Shown here piece by piece: positions 62,593 through 64,000 of a stretch of DNA of 64,000 nucleotides (positions are counted from its first letter, which is position 1; each line of letters starts with the position of its first letter). Below the pieces are notes generated by a model that saw only the letters and a list, made by a program, of their open reading frames with translations, did not search any database and was not told where the DNA came from. A program made the position numbers and the translations under genes. The DNA comes from Chitinophaga oryzae (GTDB taxonomy: Bacteria; Bacteroidota; Bacteroidia; Chitinophagales; Chitinophagaceae), in the NCBI RefSeq assembly GCF_012516375.2, contig NZ_CP051204.2:3658001-3722000 (forward strand). The letters are read 5' to 3'.

Positions 62593-64000
62593 TCAGAGGT
62601 TGTATCCCAGTGAAATATACCATTGTGATCCAATGGTAGGGTTGCCCCAGGATTGTACGTAAGATTTGTTCAGGATATTCACGCCTCCCAGTTTAACTGT
62701 GGTCTTGGCTTTGGGGAAGAACTTGCTGACCATGGCATCCAGTGTGCCAAAAGCAGGGATCTCGCTCAGTGCCAGCGCATTCACGTTCGGGCCTACAAAG
62801 GAAGACTGCCAGATGTAGGACTGTTGCCATTTCCAGACAACGTTAGCGGCTATATTGGAATTAGCGATATTGCGGTTACCGAGGTTAAGGCTGTACCTGA
62901 CTTTGGGCGTGTTGAACATGGCCAGGAAGCTGCCCAGTTCTTTCGCGTTGCTCAATTCATTGTAAGAGATATTACCGCCGGCGGTGAAATTCAGCGGCAG
63001 GCTGTAATCCAGTCCCACTGCCCAGCCCCATGATTTTACGGTTTCTTCCGCGCTTACCGGTACTGAGAATATCTGTTGCGGAGTGGTGCCGCTGGCAGGT
63101 TTAACGAGCACCTGGCTGCCATTCATGTTTTTAAAATCATTTTTATAGATGTAGGCATCTACCAGCAGTCGTTTTGCGATCAGCGCTTTATAGCCGAGTT
63201 CGTAGGCCTGTATGCGTTCCGGTTTGAACTCACGGAAGGTATAGGCTTTAGGTGCGCCAGCCAGCACTGACTGTAATGTAAATACTTCTCCGGACCTGAG
63301 ACCATAGCGTTCACGCAGGAACGGCAAACCGCCGATCAGGTGTGCCTGTGGCGTGGTCAGGTCAATGTACTGGTCCTGGTTGTTGGGTATGCGGAAGCCG
63401 GTCTGATAGGATACACGCAGGTTATGGGTTTGCAGGAAGGTATATACTGCGGACAAACGCGGACTGAACTGGCCTTTGAAGTTCATGTTTTTATCATAGC
63501 GCAGCGATCCGGTAAGCTTCAGGTGATCGTCGATCAGCTTCTTCATGATCTGAACGTAACCGCCATATTCGTTGATGCGGAACTCTTTACCGTTGTCGTC
63601 AACGGCGAACAGCGTTTTTTCAGAGTTGAGTGTGTACAGGCGGTAGTTACCACCTACCAGTATCTCGGCGAACTTGATCAGGTTATGGAAGTTGTACATG
63701 AACTCCAGCTGATAGAGATTGGTTTTATCCGTGAATTTGGCGCCTACGCCTTTAGCGTCGCCGGGGATCGGTTTTTCGCGCACTTTGGCGGCGGCATTGT
63801 TGAAATCAGCGGTGCCTGGCATGAACCGGCCGGAATCAGCTTTGGCACGCGCGTTCTGGAAGAACAGCGGCATGCGGGAGGAGACGGCGTTCTGCGCGGC
63901 GGCATAGGCGGCGGCGTCATTGGCGCCTCCCTGGAGTGCTGCGCCGTATGCCTGTGCAAAGGTGCCCAACGCCTGGGTGGCATAGGTGCCGAAGTACTGG
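62593..64000 (-). CDS. TonB-dependent receptor, C-terminal part (truncated by the window edge)
   Basis: The frame stays open to the window edge (64000), so this is the C-terminal part (about 469 residues) of a larger protein. It is a beta-barrel: alternating strands such as LRVSYQTGFRIPNNQDQYIDLTTPQAHLIGG, AYELGYKALIAKRLLVDAYIYKNDF and a terminal GSQWYISLGYNL ending in the hydrophobic C-terminal strand typical of outer-membrane barrels. The TonB box and plug would lie outside the window. The ligand is unknown. It is convergent with the retron RT gene and has no evident functional link to it. Confidence 0.88.
   Translation of the reverse strand, partial: QYFGTYATQALGTFAQAYGAALQGGANDAAAYAAAQNAVSSRMPLFFQNARAKADSGRFMPGTADFNNAAAKVREKPIPGDAKGVGAKFTDKTNLYQLEFMYNFHNLIKFAEILVGGNYRLYTLNSEKTLFAVDDNGKEFRINEYGGYVQIMKKLIDDHLKLTGSLRYDKNMNFKGQFSPRLSAVYTFLQTHNLRVSYQTGFRIPNNQDQYIDLTTPQAHLIGGLPFLRERYGLRSGEVFTLQSVLAGAPKAYTFREFKPERIQAYELGYKALIAKRLLVDAYIYKNDFKNMNGSQVLVKPASGTTPQQIFSVPVSAEETVKSWGWAVGLDYSLPLNFTAGGNISYNELSNAKELGSFLAMFNTPKVRYSLNLGNRNIANSNIAANVVWKWQQSYIWQSSFVGPNVNALALSEIPAFGTLDAMVSKFFPKAKTTVKLGGVNILNKSYVQSWGNPTIGSQWYISLGYNL

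Noticed and set aside
1..64000. Search for tRNA, rRNA and insertion sequences
   Set aside because: No tRNA-like cloverleaf, rRNA segment or transposase frame was noticed by eye; a tRNA scan would be decisive.

Overview
The window looks like a chromosomal segment of a Bacteroidota bacterium, most likely Chitinophagaceae and Chitinophaga-like. The evidence is a SusC/SusD pair, secreted proteins ending in type IX secretion (T9SS) sorting domains, many short lipobox signal peptides, -7 promoter elements of the Bacteroidota form TAnnTTTG, a DUF4270 lipoprotein beside a short glycogen-synthase-like gene and panC/panD, and moderate GC content. No rRNA, tRNA, CRISPR array or insertion sequence was found.

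Layout. (1) 0.1-6.3 kb is housekeeping: a flippase-like membrane protein, panD and panC on the minus strand, then divergently a GT5-like protein, a DUF4270 lipoprotein and metK. (2) 6.8-17 kb holds a beta-helix lipoprotein, a GMC oxidoreductase and a 2249-residue secreted multidomain protein. (3) 17.3-42.6 kb is a large exopolysaccharide (EPS) locus built around an 814-bp divergent control region at 26.6-27.4 kb. The leftward arm encodes a Wzc-like co-polymerase, an acyltransferase, a 35-residue membrane peptide, an O-antigen ligase/polymerase, a half-length TolC-like protein, a frameshifted esterase, a gluconate-dehydrogenase subunit 3-like protein, a GT2 enzyme and a second acyltransferase. 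The rightward arm encodes a CheY-like regulator, a frameshifted undecaprenyl-phosphate sugar transferase, two GT2 enzymes, AsnB, a GT4 enzyme and a methyltransferase. These are followed by a GT14 enzyme, a flippase, a 1286-residue esterase/beta-helix/PKD protein and another glycosyltransferase. (4) 42.7-55.1 kb is mixed metabolism and transport: a GNAT-nitrilase fusion, a thiamine-binding protein, a PH-domain protein, a monooxygenase, SusC/SusD, an orphan protein, a YeiH-type transporter, a nucleoside-recognition (SpmAB-like) protein and YchF. (5) 55.4-62.4 kb is a complete candidate retron: a WGR-HEAT (ARM-like) protein, a SWIM zinc-finger protein, a structured non-coding RNA and a retron-type reverse transcriptase. 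(6) 62.6 kb to the end is a truncated TonB-dependent receptor.

The standout system is region 5. Its gene set (ARM/HEAT protein, SWIM protein, RT) matches what I remember as retron type XIII. The RT carries the NAxxH, YADD and VTG signatures. The gap before it has the expected msr-msd architecture: a 12-bp a1/a2 inverted repeat (60508-60519 with 60728-60739, extendable by two pairs) enclosing a small msr hairpin and a long 19+6 bp msd hairpin. The a2 arm lies inside the longest possible RT reading frame, which favours a downstream RT start at 60855.

Other points: two genes in the EPS locus are each broken by loss of one C from what should be a C6 run, which suggests a shared error or slippage mode. 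The EPS locus combines two acyltransferases with three esterase-like modules and lacks a recognisable Wza exporter. The 2249-residue protein carries three divergent copies of a roughly 180-residue module that I cannot name.
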